The notes under the pieces were generated by a model. The model was not told the origin of the DNA. It was given only the letters and a program-made list of their open reading frames with translations, and made no database searches. From Xenorhabdus stockiae (GTDB lineage Bacteria; Pseudomonadota; Gammaproteobacteria; Enterobacterales; Enterobacteriaceae), in the NCBI RefSeq assembly GCF_002632825.1, contig NZ_NJAJ01000009.1, positions 96,039 to 160,038 on the forward strand: a stretch of 64,000 nt of DNA, read 5' to 3'. This document shows positions 19,519 to 31,225 of the stretch, in pieces. The position numbers and the translations under genes were made by a program. How positions within the stretch are numbered: position 1 is the stretch's first letter; each line of letters begins with the position of its first letter.

Positions 19519-20631
19519 ATGCGTGTCGCTGATTTTACATTTGAACTGCCAGAAGAGTTAATTGCTCATTATCCCCAACCACAGCGCAGTGGCTGCCGCT
19601 TGCTCTCCCTTGATGGGGAAACGGGGGAGCTGACTCACGGTATTTTTACTGATGTGCTGAATAAACTGGAAGCAGGTGATCTGCTGGTTTTCAATAACAC
19701 CCGGGTTATTCCTGCCCGCCTGTTTGGCCGTAAGGCAACAGGTGGCAAATTAGAAGTTTTGGTCGAAAGGATGTTGGATGATAAGCGAGTACTCGCTCAC
19801 GTTCGTGCATCCAAGGCTCCAAAAGAGGGTACTGAACTGATCCTCGGCGAAGATAAAGCGCTTGATGGTAATCAGATCGTTAAGGCTACCATGCTGGCCC
19901 GCCACGATGCTTTATTTGAGATTTGTTTCGATGATGAGCGTGATGTATTGACCATTCTGGATGAAATCGGTCATATGCCATTGCCGCCTTATATTGCCCG
20001 CCCTGATGAAGAATCAGATAAGGAATTATACCAGACGGTATACAATGAGCGTCCGGGCGCCGTTGCTGCACCGACTGCCGGATTGCACTTTGATGAGCCG
20101 CTTTTGGCTGCCTTACGTGAAAAAGGTGTCGAAATGGCGTTTGTCACTCTGCATGTCGGAGCGGGGACTTTTCAGCCGGTGCGTGTGGATACCATCGAAG
20201 ACCATATAATGCACGCTGAGTATGCAGAAGTACCGCAGAATGTTGTTGATGCGGTACTGGCATGTAAGGCCCGTGGTAATAAAGTTGTAGCTGTGGGGAC
20301 AACATCCGTCCGCTCGCTGGAAAGTGCGGCCCGAGCTTGTCAGGATGGGCTGATTGCCCCGTTTTTTGATGATACCCAAATTTTTATCTATCCGGGGTTT
20401 GAATATCAGGTTGTTGACACTCTGATTACCAATTTCCATTTGCCGGAATCCACTTTAATCATGTTGGTTTCTGCATTTGCGGGTTATAAAAATACCATGA
20501 GCGCTTATAAGGAAGCAGTAACTGAAAAGTATCGCTTCTTTAGTTATGGTGATGCGATGTTTATTAATCGCAACTCAATAGCTGCAAAAGAGATGGTAGA
20601 GGTTGCCACTGATATTGATCAATCTGAATAG
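19519..20631 (+). CDS. queA: tRNA preQ1(34) S-adenosylmethionine ribosyltransferase-isomerase QueA
   Basis: A 370-residue enzyme that transfers and isomerises the ribosyl group of SAM onto preQ1 in tRNA to give epoxyqueuosine. The blocks [52 protein letters not shown] and [16 protein letters not shown] match E. coli QueA along its full length (356 residues). ATG 19519 gives [12 protein letters not shown] as in E. coli; TTG 19501 is less likely. A hairpin terminator follows. In E. coli queA and tgt are adjacent; here a phage-type gene and 0.6 kb of DNA separate them. Confidence 0.96.
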   Translation: MRVADFTFELPEELIAHYPQPQRSGCRLLSLDGETGELTHGIFTDVLNKLEAGDLLVFNNTRVIPARLFGRKATGGKLEVLVERMLDDKRVLAHVRASKAPKEGTELILGEDKALDGNQIVKATMLARHDALFEICFDDERDVLTILDEIGHMPLPPYIARPDEESDKELYQTVYNERPGAVAAPTAGLHFDEPLLAALREKGVEMAFVTLHVGAGTFQPVRVDTIEDHIMHAEYAEVPQNVVDAVLACKARGNKVVAVGTTSVRSLESAARACQDGLIAPFFDDTQIFIYPGFEYQVVDTLITNFHLPESTLIMLVSAFAGYKNTMSAYKEAVTEKYRFFSYGDAMFINRNSIAAKEMVEVATDIDQSE

Positions 20632-20648
20632 ATGGATTGAGGGAATGA

Positions 20649-20674
20649 TTAACCCGCAGAAAATTGCGGGTTAA
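20649..20674. terminator. Hairpin between queA and the tail-fibre gene
   Basis: TTAACCCGCA pairs with TGCGGGTTAA around loop GAAAAT. The T run is weak on both strands, but it lies between convergent genes. Confidence 0.65.
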
Positions 20675-20688
20675 ATGGTTATTCATAA

Positions 20689-21555
20689 TTAAGCAGCTCT
20701 GACTATATAATTAAAGGCTATGTTACGGGGGCGAGTTTCTTTTCCTGTTGAGTTAGCCACCGCATTATCCATATAACCATAACCACCAGATCCCATCCCT
20801 ATGGCAATGCCTAATCCTCTGGGATCAGCACCATAGTTAATGTTTTTTTGAACGCTATTAAAAATGGCGTTTCCTGTCCCTAAATTCTCAGCTCCAGCAG
20901 TGGATCTAGACCACATGCGGTGAATTCTGTGGTTATGTGGCGCAATATCTGCTGCTTGATTAGAAAGTAAATGTCGGCCAGTATCCACTCCTCGGCTATT
21001 ATCCCAACCGCGAATAAACTCTCCTCGCAGATCGGGTAGTACACCAGAGGGATAAGCAAGCGCAAGTTTCGGGTATCTTACAGGATCAAATGAGTTACCA
21101 TTACATATCAGCCAACCCTCTGGTGGTGTTTCTGTTGGCCAGGGTACAGGAACGCCAACAGGCAAGGATAATCCTTCCATGACTGTTTCTATTCCAAGGT
21201 TTTTAACAAATTCTTTCTTATCCGGTATGTCAGCCCCGTTCTGATCCTTTGCTAAGCGAGTATTAGCATTGTCATTTGCACTATTAGCCGCATTGTTCGC
21301 ATTATTAGCGTTATTGTTTGCCGTATTCGCCAACTCATAAGCCGTTTTAACTGCTTTTGGTGTTGCCGCCATCGTCTCGCTATCACTGCCGGTATCATTA
21401 CTCAGAATAGTAAAACCTTTATCTTGTAGAGTGGCATCTGGATGGTTGCGGCTTTGAGCGTGTTCTGCAATCGCTTTTTTGACATATTCCGGTGTTGTAA
21501 CGACAGCAAGGTTACTATCTTCTGAAACAACGACGTCAGTCTTTTGATTTTGCAT
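20689..21555 (-). CDS. Phage-type tail fibre / tail collar protein, orphan
   Basis: A 288-residue protein. The N-terminal segment (VTTPEYVKKAIAEHAQSRNH) is typical of phage tail-fibre proteins. A low-complexity N/A-rich stretch around residues 92-113 (ANTANNNANNANNAANSAND) precedes a tail-collar domain with VGVPVPWPTETPPEGWLICN, LPDLRGEFIRGWDNSRG and the C-terminal KETRPRNIAFNYIVRA. Such proteins bind the target cell surface in phages and R-type tailocins. No other tail gene and no chaperone gene is next to it. It interrupts the queA-tgt pair, so it is a horizontally acquired cassette, either a prophage remnant or an exchange donor for tail-fibre variation. Confidence 0.88.
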   Translation of the reverse strand: MQNQKTDVVVSEDSNLAVVTTPEYVKKAIAEHAQSRNHPDATLQDKGFTILSNDTGSDSETMAATPKAVKTAYELANTANNNANNANNAANSANDNANTRLAKDQNGADIPDKKEFVKNLGIETVMEGLSLPVGVPVPWPTETPPEGWLICNGNSFDPVRYPKLALAYPSGVLPDLRGEFIRGWDNSRGVDTGRHLLSNQAADIAPHNHRIHRMWSRSTAGAENLGTGNAIFNSVQKNINYGADPRGLGIAIGMGSGGYGYMDNAVANSTGKETRPRNIAFNYIVRAA

Positions 21556-22172
21556 AGTTATTCCCTCATTTAATCAACAATACACATTGCCAAGTAACAT
21601 AAAGGCGTTGGACGACTTCTCCGCCAGTGAATATCAATAACGTGGTTTATCGATACTGAAATAACTGTCTTAAACGATATTTGATAGATGCATGTTTTAT
21701 TGCAGGATGACATACAATGACAGGCAGGTAATTAATCAAATTTATCAAATAACTGATGGGATTGGTGGAAGTTTCATCTCTGGTTTATTGGTGTTTTTTA
21801 TTTTTACCAGAAACATTGGCGGCACTTTATGAATGCAGGCTGACACCATTGATATTGGATTAAAACCCGTCAATTCAAATAAGCTGCTTCATGCAGTTTT
21901 TTTGAACCCTCTGGACCGAAGCTATATCAGAAGGTTAGCAAAAAGGTGAGGCACATTTGGCACACAAAAATTTCCTAATATCCTTCAAACTTTTTTAATG
22001 ATGTGTCAACTTTGACAAAATTGTGTCACAAGGAAGTAAGAATGGCACAAAAATTCGTAAATATTGACATACCGTATATCACAAGGCTGGCGTGTACAGT
22101 GGCGTCATTAGTGTTTAGAATGCATCATTTTAAGTCAAACATCAGACTGTTTTTCTGATGTCTGGAGGTTAA
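21556..22172. other. Region between the tail-fibre gene and tgt
   Basis: 617 bp with no assigned gene. It presumably holds promoters for both divergent genes. A 38-codon frame at 22042-22158 on the plus strand has AAGGAAG six bases ahead of ATG but no recognised relative. An 8-bp hairpin (ACATCAGA with TCTGATGT, 22139-22146 and 22154-22161) sits directly before the tgt Shine-Dalgarno sequence. The rest is probably residue of the same insertion that brought in the tail-fibre gene. Confidence 0.4.
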
Positions 22173-23297
<1,125 letters not shown>

Positions 23298-23467
23298 TTT
23301 GGCGTGACTAACCAGCCTCAATGTGTGTAGCATATTGGGCTGGTTTTTGATCGAGCCACTGTCGATTTTCGATAGCAATTTTTTCGATAACCAATTTTCG
23401 TAATCTGTTTGTTTGTAAACTGTTTTTTCGCAAAATAAGTGTTTTCGATAACAATGAGGGATATTTG

Positions 23468-23806
23468 ATGAGTTTTTTTATTTCTGAAGCTGCGGCAGCT
23501 GCTGGCGCACCAGCACAAGCTCAGGGAAACCCATATTCTCTGATTATCATGCTGGTTGTTTTCGGCCTGATTTTCTATTTCATGATCCTGCGTCCACAAC
23601 AAAAACGCACCAAAGAACATAAAAAACTGATGGATTCCATCTCCAAGGGAGATGAAGTGCTGACTTCTGGTGGTTTGGTTGGTCGTGTCTCTAAAGTGTC
23701 TGAAACGGGCTACGTTGTTATTGCCCTGAATGACACCACAGAAATAACTGTCAAGCGTGATTTCGTTGCTGCCATTCTGCCGAAAGGTACAATGAAAGCT
23801 ATTTAA
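23468..23806 (+). CDS. yajC: Sec translocon accessory subunit YajC
   Basis: A 112-residue inner-membrane protein that associates with SecDF. There is one transmembrane segment ([19 protein letters not shown], about residues 22-40), followed by the conserved [17 protein letters not shown] and a small cytoplasmic domain ending KGTMKAI. The start at ATG 23468 follows GAGGG; the TTG three bases upstream is ignored. It is colinear with E. coli YajC (110 residues), and secD follows after 28 bases. Confidence 0.96.
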   Translation: MSFFISEAAAAAGAPAQAQGNPYSLIIMLVVFGLIFYFMILRPQQKRTKEHKKLMDSISKGDEVLTSGGLVGRVSKVSETGYVVIALNDTTEITVKRDFVAAILPKGTMKAI

Positions 23807-23834
23807 TTTTCCGATTTTCCCGAAGGGAACTGCC

Positions 23835-25682
23835 GTGTTGAACCGTTATCCTTTGTGGAAGTATCTGATGCTGATCGCTGCGATCCTCATCGGTCTGCTT
23901 TATGCACTTCCCAACCTTTATGGTGAGGATCCGGCTGTACAAATCACTGGCGCGCGAGGTATCGCCGCCAGTGAAAAAACGCTGGACCAAGTCCGTAATG
24001 TTTTAGATAAAGATCATATTCAGAGTAAGTCCATTGCGCTGGAAAATGGCGCAATCCTTGCTCGTTTTAATAGTACTGATGTTCAGCTCCGCGCCCGTGA
24101 AGCACTGGTTTCGGCTTTGGGCGAACAATATGTCGTGGCATTAAACCTTGCGCCTGCGACACCTGTCTGGTTAAGTAAAATCGGTGCAGAGCCGATGAAA
24201 CTGGGGCTGGATTTGCGTGGTGGGGTTCACTTCCTGATGGAAGTCGATATGGACACCGCCCTGAGCAAGCTTCAGGAACAGAATATTGATAGCCTGCGTT
24301 CCGAACTGCGTGAACAGGGCATTGCTTATTCCACTATCCGCAAGGCAGAAAATTACGGTGTAGAAATCCGTTTCCGTGATAATGATGCCCGCTCTAAAGC
24401 AGAAGACTACCTCGAACCTCGTCACCGTGACCTTGTATTCTCTACTGGTAATAACAGTACGCTGAAAGCGGTTATGACGGATGAGCGTCTGCGCGAAGCC
24501 CGCTCTTATGCCGTTCAGCAGAACATCACAATCCTGCGTAATCGTGTTAACCAGTTAGGCGTTGCTGAGCCTCTGGTACAGCGTCAGGGTGCGGATCGTA
24601 TTGTTGTTGAATTACCGGGTATTCAGGATACCGCCCGCGCGAAAGAAATTCTTGGTGCAACGGCAACACTGGAATTCCGTCTGGTAAACACCAATGTTGA
24701 TCAGAGTGCCATTGTATCGGGCCGTATTCCGGGCGATTCAGAGCTGAAATATACCCGCGATGGCAATCCTGTTGTGCTGTATAAGCGCGTGATCCTGACC
24801 GGTGACCATATCACCGATTCAACCTCGAGCACTGATGAGAACGGTTATCCGCAGGTCAATATCTCACTGGATAGTGCCGGTGGTACTGCAATGTCTAACT
24901 TCACCAAAGATAACTTACAGAAGCCGATGGCTACCCTGTTTGTGGAGTATAAAGACAGCGGTAAGAAAGATGCTAACGGTCGTGCGCTCCTGGCTAAACA
25001 TGAAGAAGTCATCAACGTTGCGACTATTCAGTCTCGTCTGGGTAATAGTTTCCGTATTACAGGGATTAGTAACCCGAACGAAGCTCGTCAGCTATCGTTA
25101 TTGTTGCGTGCCGGTGCGCTGATTGCACCCATTCAGATTGTTGAAGAGCGTACAATCGGTCCAACTCTTGGTTTGCAGAACATCGAACAGGGGCTTGAAG
25201 CCTGTCTCTGGGGGCTGATTTCCTCCGTACTGTTCATGGTGGTTTACTACCGTAAATTCGGTCTGATCGCGAGTAGCGCACTGTTGGCGAACCTGGTACT
25301 GGTTGTTGGTGTCATGTCTCTGCTGCCGGGGGCGACACTCACGATGCCGGGTATTGCAGGGATCGTACTGACTCTGGCCGTTGCCGTCGATGCGAACGTT
25401 TTGATAAACGAGCGTATTAAAGAAGAGCTGCGCAACGGGCGTACTGTACAGCAGGCGATACATGAAGGTTATAAAGGTGCGTTTTCCAGTATTATTGACG
25501 CCAACCTGACGACGCTGATTACCGCTGTGATCTTGTATGCTGTGGGAACAGGCTCTATCAAGGGCTTTGCAATCACAACCAGTATTGGTGTCGCGACGTC
25601 AATGTTCACTGCCATTGTAGGAACACGTGCAATCGTGAACTTGCTGTATGGTGGTAAGCGCATCAATAAGCTGTCAATTTAA
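23835..25682 (+). CDS. secD: Protein translocase subunit SecD
   Basis: A 615-residue inner-membrane protein, the same length as in E. coli, that with SecF uses the proton gradient to complete protein export. The first transmembrane segment lies at about residues 9-26, the large periplasmic P1 domain follows (about 30-445), and five transmembrane segments of the RND type lie in the C-terminal part, with [11 protein letters not shown] and [14 protein letters not shown] as family motifs. The start is GTG 23835 with GAAGGGAAC upstream. secF follows after 10 bases. Confidence 0.97.
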   Translation: MLNRYPLWKYLMLIAAILIGLLYALPNLYGEDPAVQITGARGIAASEKTLDQVRNVLDKDHIQSKSIALENGAILARFNSTDVQLRAREALVSALGEQYVVALNLAPATPVWLSKIGAEPMKLGLDLRGGVHFLMEVDMDTALSKLQEQNIDSLRSELREQGIAYSTIRKAENYGVEIRFRDNDARSKAEDYLEPRHRDLVFSTGNNSTLKAVMTDERLREARSYAVQQNITILRNRVNQLGVAEPLVQRQGADRIVVELPGIQDTARAKEILGATATLEFRLVNTNVDQSAIVSGRIPGDSELKYTRDGNPVVLYKRVILTGDHITDSTSSTDENGYPQVNISLDSAGGTAMSNFTKDNLQKPMATLFVEYKDSGKKDANGRALLAKHEEVINVATIQSRLGNSFRITGISNPNEARQLSLLLRAGALIAPIQIVEERTIGPTLGLQNIEQGLEACLWGLISSVLFMVVYYRKFGLIASSALLANLVLVVGVMSLLPGATLTMPGIAGIVLTLAVAVDANVLINERIKEELRNGRTVQQAIHEGYKGAFSSIIDANLTTLITAVILYAVGTGSIKGFAITTSIGVATSMFTAIVGTRAIVNLLYGGKRINKLSI

Positions 25683-25692
25683 GGAGCACGTT

Positions 25693-26661
25693 GTGGCACA
25701 GGATTATACTGTTGAACAATTAAACTATGGGCGTAAAGTCATTGACTTTATGCGCTGGGACAACGTTGCTTTTACTATCTCATTGCTGCTGTTGGTTGCT
25801 TCCATCGCTATGATGGCAACGCGTGGGTTTAACTGGGGGCTTGATTTTACCGGCGGTACGGTAATTGAGATAAACCTGAGCAAACCCGCAGATCTGGACA
25901 AGATGCGTGAGAGTCTGGCGAAAAATGGTTTTGCTGATCCACTTCTGCAAAACTTCGGCAGCAGCCGTGATGTGATGGTTCGTATGCCTCCGGCAACAGG
26001 TAACGCGGGTCAGGAGCTGGGTAATAAAATCATCTCGGTCATTAACGCGGATATAGATAAAGACGCAGTTGTTAAACGAGTTGAATTTGTAGGCCCAAGT
26101 GTGGGAAGCGAATTAGCCCAGACTGGGGCAATGGCTCTGTTGGTGGCGCTAATCTGTATCCTGATTTATGTCGGATTCCGTTTCGAATGGCGTCTGGCGC
26201 TAGGTGCTGTTATCGCACTGGCGCATGACGTTATCATTACATTGGGCGTATTGTCGTTATTCCACATTGAAATTGACCTGACTATCGTCGCATCGTTGAT
26301 GTCTGTTATCGGTTATTCACTGAATGACAGTATTGTGGTTTCGGATCGTATTCGTGAGAACTTCCGTAAGATACGTCGTGGTACGTCGTATGAAATTACG
26401 AATGTTTCTCTGACTCAAACCCTGAGCCGTACGATCATGACTTCTGCAACAACATTGCTGGTAGTGGTAATGCTTTATATCTTCGGTGGCGAAATGCTGA
26501 AAGGCTTCTCACTGGCGATGTTAATCGGGGTTTCCATTGGTACGGCATCTTCCATTTATGTTGCTTCTGCATTGGCGTTAAAACTGGGCATGAAGCGTGA
26601 GCATATGATTGTGCAGAAAGTAGAGAAAGAAGGGGCAGATCAGCCTTCCATTCTTCCTTAA
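25693..26661 (+). CDS. secF: Protein translocase subunit SecF
   Basis: A 322-residue RND-type membrane protein that pairs with SecD. It has [14 protein letters not shown] near residue 45, six transmembrane segments and the [20 protein letters not shown] motif; the C-terminal end [10 protein letters not shown] is identical to E. coli as I recall it. The start is GTG 25693 with AAGGAG (25681-25686) that overlaps the secD stop. An upstream in-frame start inside secD is not supported. A strong terminator follows at 26715-26750. Confidence 0.97.
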   Translation: MAQDYTVEQLNYGRKVIDFMRWDNVAFTISLLLLVASIAMMATRGFNWGLDFTGGTVIEINLSKPADLDKMRESLAKNGFADPLLQNFGSSRDVMVRMPPATGNAGQELGNKIISVINADIDKDAVVKRVEFVGPSVGSELAQTGAMALLVALICILIYVGFRFEWRLALGAVIALAHDVIITLGVLSLFHIEIDLTIVASLMSVIGYSLNDSIVVSDRIRENFRKIRRGTSYEITNVSLTQTLSRTIMTSATTLLVVVMLYIFGGEMLKGFSLAMLIGVSIGTASSIYVASALALKLGMKREHMIVQKVEKEGADQPSILP

Positions 26662-26714
26662 TTATGTTTCTGTATGTAATTGCATAGCTTTTAATAACAT
26701 AAACCGTCTAATTT

Positions 26715-26750
26715 AAACACCCTGTGAGTGCTCACTTACAGGGTGTTTTT
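26715..26750 (+). terminator. Terminator of the tgt-secF operon
   Basis: AAACACCCTGT pairs with ACAGGGTGTTT, with an inner AGTG/CACT pairing, and is followed by T residues. Confidence 0.92.
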
Positions 26751-26805
26751 CATTATCACTTCAGGGTAAACTGTCTTCCTGTTCGGTTAACTGTCAGGAA
26801 ACAAT

Positions 26806-27255
26806 ATGCATTGCCCATTTTGCGCAGCCGTTGATACAAAAGTTATTGATTCCCGTCTGGTAGGGGATGGCTCACAAGTGCGCCGCCGCCGTCAGTGTCT
26901 CGAATGTCATGAACGATTCACCACGTTTGAAATTGCAGAACTGGTCATGCCCAGAGTGATTAAAAGTGATGATGTTCGGGAGCCTTTCGACGAAGAAAAA
27001 TTGCGTCGTGGTATGCAGAAAGCACTGGAAAAGCGCCCTGTCAGCTCCGATGATGTGGAAACAGCAATTAGCCACATTAAATCTCAGGTTAGAGCAACGG
27101 GAGAACGTGAAATCCCCTCTAAAATGATTGGAAATTTTGTGATGGATGCACTGAAAAAGCTCGATAAAGTAGCTTATATCCGTTTTGCATCTGTCTACCG
27201 TAGTTTTGAAGATATCCGGGAATTTGGCGAAGAGATCGCCAGACTACAAGACTAG
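26806..27255 (+). CDS. nrdR: Transcriptional repressor NrdR
   Basis: A 149-residue zinc-ribbon plus ATP-cone repressor of ribonucleotide reductase genes that senses ATP/dATP. The zinc ligands are Cys3, Cys6, Cys31 and Cys34; the ATP cone begins near VIKSDD (about residue 50) and ends at [15 protein letters not shown]. It is colinear with E. coli NrdR. ribD begins 10 bases after the stop, which makes nrdR the first gene of the riboflavin/nusB group. Confidence 0.97.
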   Translation: MHCPFCAAVDTKVIDSRLVGDGSQVRRRRQCLECHERFTTFEIAELVMPRVIKSDDVREPFDEEKLRRGMQKALEKRPVSSDDVETAISHIKSQVRATGEREIPSKMIGNFVMDALKKLDKVAYIRFASVYRSFEDIREFGEEIARLQD

Positions 27256-27265
27256 AGGCTGCTAT

Positions 27266-28405
27266 ATGACTCTTGATGAAACATATATGTCCCATGCGCT
27301 GGAATTGGCGTATCAGGGGCGTTTTACCACATCCCCGAATCCGAATGTAGGTTGTGTGATCGTTAAAGATGATCAGATTGTCGGGGAAGGTTTTCATTTA
27401 CGTGCGGGTGAGCCCCATGCCGAAGTCCATGCGCTTCGTATGGCCGGTGAAAAAGCAAAAGGTGCAACCGCTTATGTGACTCTTGAGCCATGCAGCCACC
27501 ACGGTAAAACCCCTCCCTGTTCTGATGCCCTGATTGCAGCAGGCATCAGCCGCGTTGTAGTGGCAATGCAGGATCCGAATCCACAGGTAGCGGGACGCGG
27601 TTTATATAAATTGCAGCAGGCAGGTATTGCGGTTGAACATGGCTTGATGATGGAACAGGCCGAAATGCTGAATAAAGGGTTCCTCAAGCGTATGCGCACC
27701 GGGTTTCCTTATCTGCAATTGAAGCTGGGAGCATCACTGGATGGGCGTACCGCACTGGCGTCGGGTGAAAGTAAGTGGATCACTTCACCAGCCGCCCGGC
27801 AGGATGTACAGAAACTGCGAGCACAATGCAGTGCAATCCTGAGTACCAGTGCAACGGTACTGGCAGACGATCCGTCACTGACAGTCCGCTGGAATGAACT
27901 GGACGCAGAAACACAGGCCGTCTATCCGCAGGAATCTTTGCGTCAGCCTGTTCGTATCATTGTCGATAGTAAAAATCGAGTCACTCCGCAGCATCAGGTA
28001 GTTCAGCAAACCGGTCAATGTTGGTTAGCACACACTGACTTAGATGGTTCAGATAGAGCAGATAGTGCTGATAAAAATGAACAGCAATGGACTGATAATA
28101 TAGAAAAAATATTACTGCCGGTACACGGTACAGGTGTTGATTTAGTGCTGTTGATGATGCAGCTTGGTAAACGTCAGGTAAACTCTGTCTGGGCGGAATG
28201 TGGTCCAACGCTGGCTGGTGCATTACTGTCTCTGGGGCTGGTGGATGAGCTTATCCTCTATATTGCTCCCAAGGTATTAGGAAATAGTGCCCGTGGGCTG
28301 TTCGCCATCCCTGAACTGCAAAAGTTATCGGATGCGCCTGAATTCACGCTGATAGATGTCCAACAGATTGGGCCTGATGTCCGTCTTCGTTTAAAACCGC
28401 TCTGA
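27266..28405 (+). CDS. ribD: Bifunctional riboflavin deaminase/reductase RibD
   Basis: A 379-residue fusion enzyme for the second and third steps of riboflavin synthesis. The N-terminal cytidine-deaminase-like domain has zinc ligands His51 (HAEVHAL), Cys76 and Cys85 (EPCSHHGKTPPC) and catalytic Glu53. The C-terminal reductase domain starts near LKLGASLDGRTALASGESKWITS, and AECGPTLAGALL binds NADPH. It is slightly longer than E. coli RibD (367) because of an acidic insert around residues 255-272. ATG 27266 is the family start. ribE follows after 89 bases. Confidence 0.96.
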   Translation: MTLDETYMSHALELAYQGRFTTSPNPNVGCVIVKDDQIVGEGFHLRAGEPHAEVHALRMAGEKAKGATAYVTLEPCSHHGKTPPCSDALIAAGISRVVVAMQDPNPQVAGRGLYKLQQAGIAVEHGLMMEQAEMLNKGFLKRMRTGFPYLQLKLGASLDGRTALASGESKWITSPAARQDVQKLRAQCSAILSTSATVLADDPSLTVRWNELDAETQAVYPQESLRQPVRIIVDSKNRVTPQHQVVQQTGQCWLAHTDLDGSDRADSADKNEQQWTDNIEKILLPVHGTGVDLVLLMMQLGKRQVNSVWAECGPTLAGALLSLGLVDELILYIAPKVLGNSARGLFAIPELQKLSDAPEFTLIDVQQIGPDVRLRLKPL

Positions 28406-28494
28406 TTTAAGTTTGAACATAAATCAAGACGCAGAGAAAAAGAATGTGATAAGATCCGCGCCCCTGCGGATATGAATAAGATATAAGGAAGGCT

Positions 28495-28965
28495 ATGAAC
28501 GTAATCAAAGGTGTTGTTGCAGCTCCTGAAGCCCGCATCGCTATTGCGATCGCCCGCTTTAACAACTTCATTAATGACAGCCTGTTGGAAGGGGCCGTGG
28601 ATGCGCTGGAACGCATCGGTCAGGTTTCTTCGGACAATATCACCGTAGTATGGGTTCCGGGGGCTTATGAATTGCCGTTGACCGTTAAGGCACTGGCTGA
28701 GTCCAAAAAATATGATGCGGTGATCGCTTTGGGTACTGTTATCCGTGGCGGTACGGCCCACTTTGAATATGTTGCCGGCGAGTGTAGCTCTGGCCTGTCT
28801 AGCGTGGCAATGTCCAGCAATATTCCTGTCACATTTGGTGTGCTGACAACCGAAAATATTGAACAGGCAATTGAACGCGCGGGTACTAAAGCGGGTAATA
28901 AGGGCGCAGAAGCTGCCTTGACCGCATTGGAAATGATCAATGTAATTAAAGCCATTAAGGCTTAA
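28495..28965 (+). CDS. ribE: 6,7-dimethyl-8-ribityllumazine synthase
   Basis: A 156-residue enzyme (also called RibH) that condenses the pyrimidine and butanone phosphate precursors of riboflavin and assembles into icosahedral shells. The motifs [16 protein letters not shown], the catalytic His in GGTAHFEYV and [19 protein letters not shown] are present. The start has AAGGAAGGCT before the ATG. It is followed by nusB after 27 bases, as in E. coli. Confidence 0.97.
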   Translation: MNVIKGVVAAPEARIAIAIARFNNFINDSLLEGAVDALERIGQVSSDNITVVWVPGAYELPLTVKALAESKKYDAVIALGTVIRGGTAHFEYVAGECSSGLSSVAMSSNIPVTFGVLTTENIEQAIERAGTKAGNKGAEAALTALEMINVIKAIKA

Positions 28966-28992
28966 GTTTTAGTTTTAATTAAGGGGAATTTT

Positions 28993-29409
28993 GTGAAACC
29001 TGCTGCTCGTCGTCGTGCTCGTGAGTGTGCTGTTCAGGCAATTTATTCATGGCAATTATCTAAAAACAGCATCGCGGATGTTGAATTGCAGTTTCTGTCA
29101 GAGCAGGACGTAAACGGTGTTGATGTCACCTATTTCCGTGAATTGCTGTCCGGGGTAGCGGTCAATGCGACAAAATTGGATGCCTTGATGGCTCCTTATC
29201 TTTCCCGCCAGCTCGAAGAGTTGGGTCAGGTGGAAAAGGCTATCTTGCGCGTTGCGATGTTTGAACTAAGCTTTCGTGATGATGTCCCCTACAAAGTGGC
29301 TATCAATGAAGGTATCGAACTGGCGAAAACCTTCGGTGCTGAAGACAGCCATAAATTCGTGAACGGGGTATTGGACAAAGCTGGCCCGGTAGCACGTAAA
29401 AAAAAGTGA
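28993..29409 (+). CDS. nusB: Transcription antitermination factor NusB
   Basis: A 138-residue all-helical protein that binds boxA RNA with NusE (S10) in rRNA and lambda-type antitermination. The arginine-rich N-terminus ([19 protein letters not shown]) contacts RNA; the C-terminal helix block [27 protein letters not shown] is typical. The start is GTG 28993 with AAGGGGAATTTT. A boxA target lies in this same window upstream of the 16S rRNA gene. Confidence 0.97.
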   Translation: MKPAARRRARECAVQAIYSWQLSKNSIADVELQFLSEQDVNGVDVTYFRELLSGVAVNATKLDALMAPYLSRQLEELGQVEKAILRVAMFELSFRDDVPYKVAINEGIELAKTFGAEDSHKFVNGVLDKAGPVARKKK

Positions 29410-29448
29410 TTGCCTGCCAATAGCCCCTATTATAACTCGATGATTTTA

Positions 29449-29478
29449 AACATGAGGCCGGTTTCCCGGCCTCATGTT
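29449..29478 (+). terminator. GC-rich hairpin between nusB and thiL
   Basis: A 13-bp perfect stem (29449-29461 with 29466-29478, core CATGAGGCCGG) with a four-base loop TTTC. The T tail is short (TTCTTAT), so it may attenuate rather than stop transcription into thiL, which starts 32 bases later. Confidence 0.75.
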
Positions 29479-29509
29479 CTTATCGTCAGTCACTTTTTGG
29501 AATTCTATT

Positions 29510-30556
29510 ATGGCATGTGGTGAATTTGACCTCATTGCACGTTATTTCAATCGCCATGTTATCCGCCGACGTGATGTAAATCTAGGGATTGGTGATGATT
29601 GTGCGCTGATGACCGTTGCAGAAAAACAAGAACTGGCAGTGACAACAGATACATTAGTTTCTGGTGTTCATTTTCTGCCTGATATTGCTCCAGAAGATTT
29701 GGCGTATAAAGTACTGGCTGTCAATATCAGTGATTTAGCTGCTGTAGGGGCAGACCCCGCCTGGGCATCATTGGCTTTAACCTTGCCTTCTGTCGATGAG
29801 GAGTGGTTAAAGCGGTTTAGTGATAGTCTGTTTGAACAACTGAACTATTACGGAATGCAGTTAATTGGCGGAGACACAACCAAAGGCCCGATGAGTCTGA
29901 CGTTGACTGTACATGGTCTGGTTCCCGCTGGTAGAGCATTACGTCGTACGGGTGCTAAAAACGGTGACTGGATTTATGTCACCGGAACGTTGGGCGATAG
30001 TGCGGCAGGGCTGGCTTTGTTGCAGGATCGTCTGAAAATCGAAGAAATATCGATCCACAACTGGTTGGTTAAACGCCATCTTCGTCCACAACCGCGAGTC
30101 TTGCAAGGGCAGGCACTGCGTGATTTAGCTTCATCAGCGATTGATCTGTCTGATGGGCTGATTTCTGATTTGAATCATATCCTGACCGCCAGCCAGTGTG
30201 GTGCACGCATTAATCTTGATGCTCTGCCTTATTCTGAAGCAGTGCAGAAATATGCAACGCCAGAGCAAGCCTTAAACTGGGCTTTGAGTGGTGGGGAAGA
30301 TTATGAGTTGTGCTTTACTGTACCGGAACTGAATCGTGGTGCATTAAATATGGCATTGGCACATACAGGCGCGAGTTTTTGTTGTATCGGGCAAATCAGG
30401 CCAGAATCAGAAGGTATCCGCTACTTTAACAATAACGAAGAAGTTGAGCTGGATCTGAAAGGGTTTGACCATTTCAGAACTGACAAAAAACCGCAGGAAG
30501 CTCACTATCCATCAGAACATGCAGAGGATGACCAGACGGAGGGAACGCATGGATGA
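29510..30556 (+). CDS. thiL: Thiamine-monophosphate kinase ThiL
   Basis: A 348-residue PurM-fold kinase that makes thiamine diphosphate. The motifs GIGDDCAL (about residues 24-31), [35 protein letters not shown] and [10 protein letters not shown] are present. ATG 29510 gives the family start MACGEF. The protein is about 23 residues longer than E. coli ThiL; the extra C-terminal tail is polar and runs over the pgpA start by 8 bases, so the two genes are translationally coupled. Confidence 0.96.
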   Translation: MACGEFDLIARYFNRHVIRRRDVNLGIGDDCALMTVAEKQELAVTTDTLVSGVHFLPDIAPEDLAYKVLAVNISDLAAVGADPAWASLALTLPSVDEEWLKRFSDSLFEQLNYYGMQLIGGDTTKGPMSLTLTVHGLVPAGRALRRTGAKNGDWIYVTGTLGDSAAGLALLQDRLKIEEISIHNWLVKRHLRPQPRVLQGQALRDLASSAIDLSDGLISDLNHILTASQCGARINLDALPYSEAVQKYATPEQALNWALSGGEDYELCFTVPELNRGALNMALAHTGASFCCIGQIRPESEGIRYFNNNEEVELDLKGFDHFRTDKKPQEAHYPSEHAEDDQTEGTHG

Positions 30557-31040
30557 CGCAAAACGCCACCTGAAGATGAGCAATCCGTGGCATTTGCTGG
30601 CTACCGGATTCGGTAGCGGATTATCGCCGATAATGCCGGGCACAATGGGTTCCGTGGCGGCTATTCCATTCTGGTTACTCTTGGTACAGTTACCGCAATG
30701 GGGGATCTGGCTGGCTATTCTGTTGGGTACAATAATCGGTTGTGTGATTTGTCAGAAAGCAGCCGATGCCATGAAAGTAGATGATCCGGGCTGTGTGGTT
30801 TGGGATGAGTTTATCGGAATGTGGATTACCTTAATGGCGATCCCTGTTCTCAACTGGCAATGGGTTTTAGTCGCTTTTGTGGTATTCCGTATTTTTGATA
30901 TGTGGAAACCTTGGCCAATCCGCTGGTTTGACCGCTACGTTAAAGGCGGGGTTGGTATCATGCTGGATGATATTATCGCTGCAATTTTTGCGGTAATTGT
31001 TATTTGGCTGTTTAATTTTTACCAGTTGTTACCTTTCTGA
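30549..31040 (+). CDS. pgpA: Phosphatidylglycerophosphatase A
   Basis: A 163-residue inner-membrane phosphatase that makes phosphatidylglycerol. The motifs [14 protein letters not shown] near residue 25 and [13 protein letters not shown] near residue 83 are catalytic-family signatures, and three to four transmembrane segments are seen. ATG 30549 has GGAGGGAA upstream, within the thiL end. In E. coli yajO, dxs and ispA follow; here the conserved order stops and accessory genes begin. Confidence 0.95.
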   Translation: MDDAKRHLKMSNPWHLLATGFGSGLSPIMPGTMGSVAAIPFWLLLVQLPQWGIWLAILLGTIIGCVICQKAADAMKVDDPGCVVWDEFIGMWITLMAIPVLNWQWVLVAFVVFRIFDMWKPWPIRWFDRYVKGGVGIMLDDIIAAIFAVIVIWLFNFYQLLPF

Positions 31041-31070
31041 ATCTCTTACTATTACCCGCATCACTGACTG

Positions 31071-31096
31071 ATTAGCCACTGTAAACAGTGGCTAAT
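31071..31096 (+). terminator. Terminator after pgpA
   Basis: ATTAGCCACTG pairs with CAGTGGCTAAT around TAAA, followed by TTTCATCT. It closes core block one. Confidence 0.75.
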
Positions 31097-31225
31097 TTCA
31101 TCTGCAATCTCCTTAATATGCTGAGACTGTTGACGTTTTGAGTTCATTATTTACTCAATTAATATCGGTAGCTATAAATGATAAAAGTCAGTGCTAACGT
31201 GTCTTACAGGTTTTGTATTTTTCGT

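Noticed and set aside
28406..28494. FMN riboswitch before ribE
   Set aside because: The 89-base gap is too short and lacks the conserved FMN-aptamer segments.
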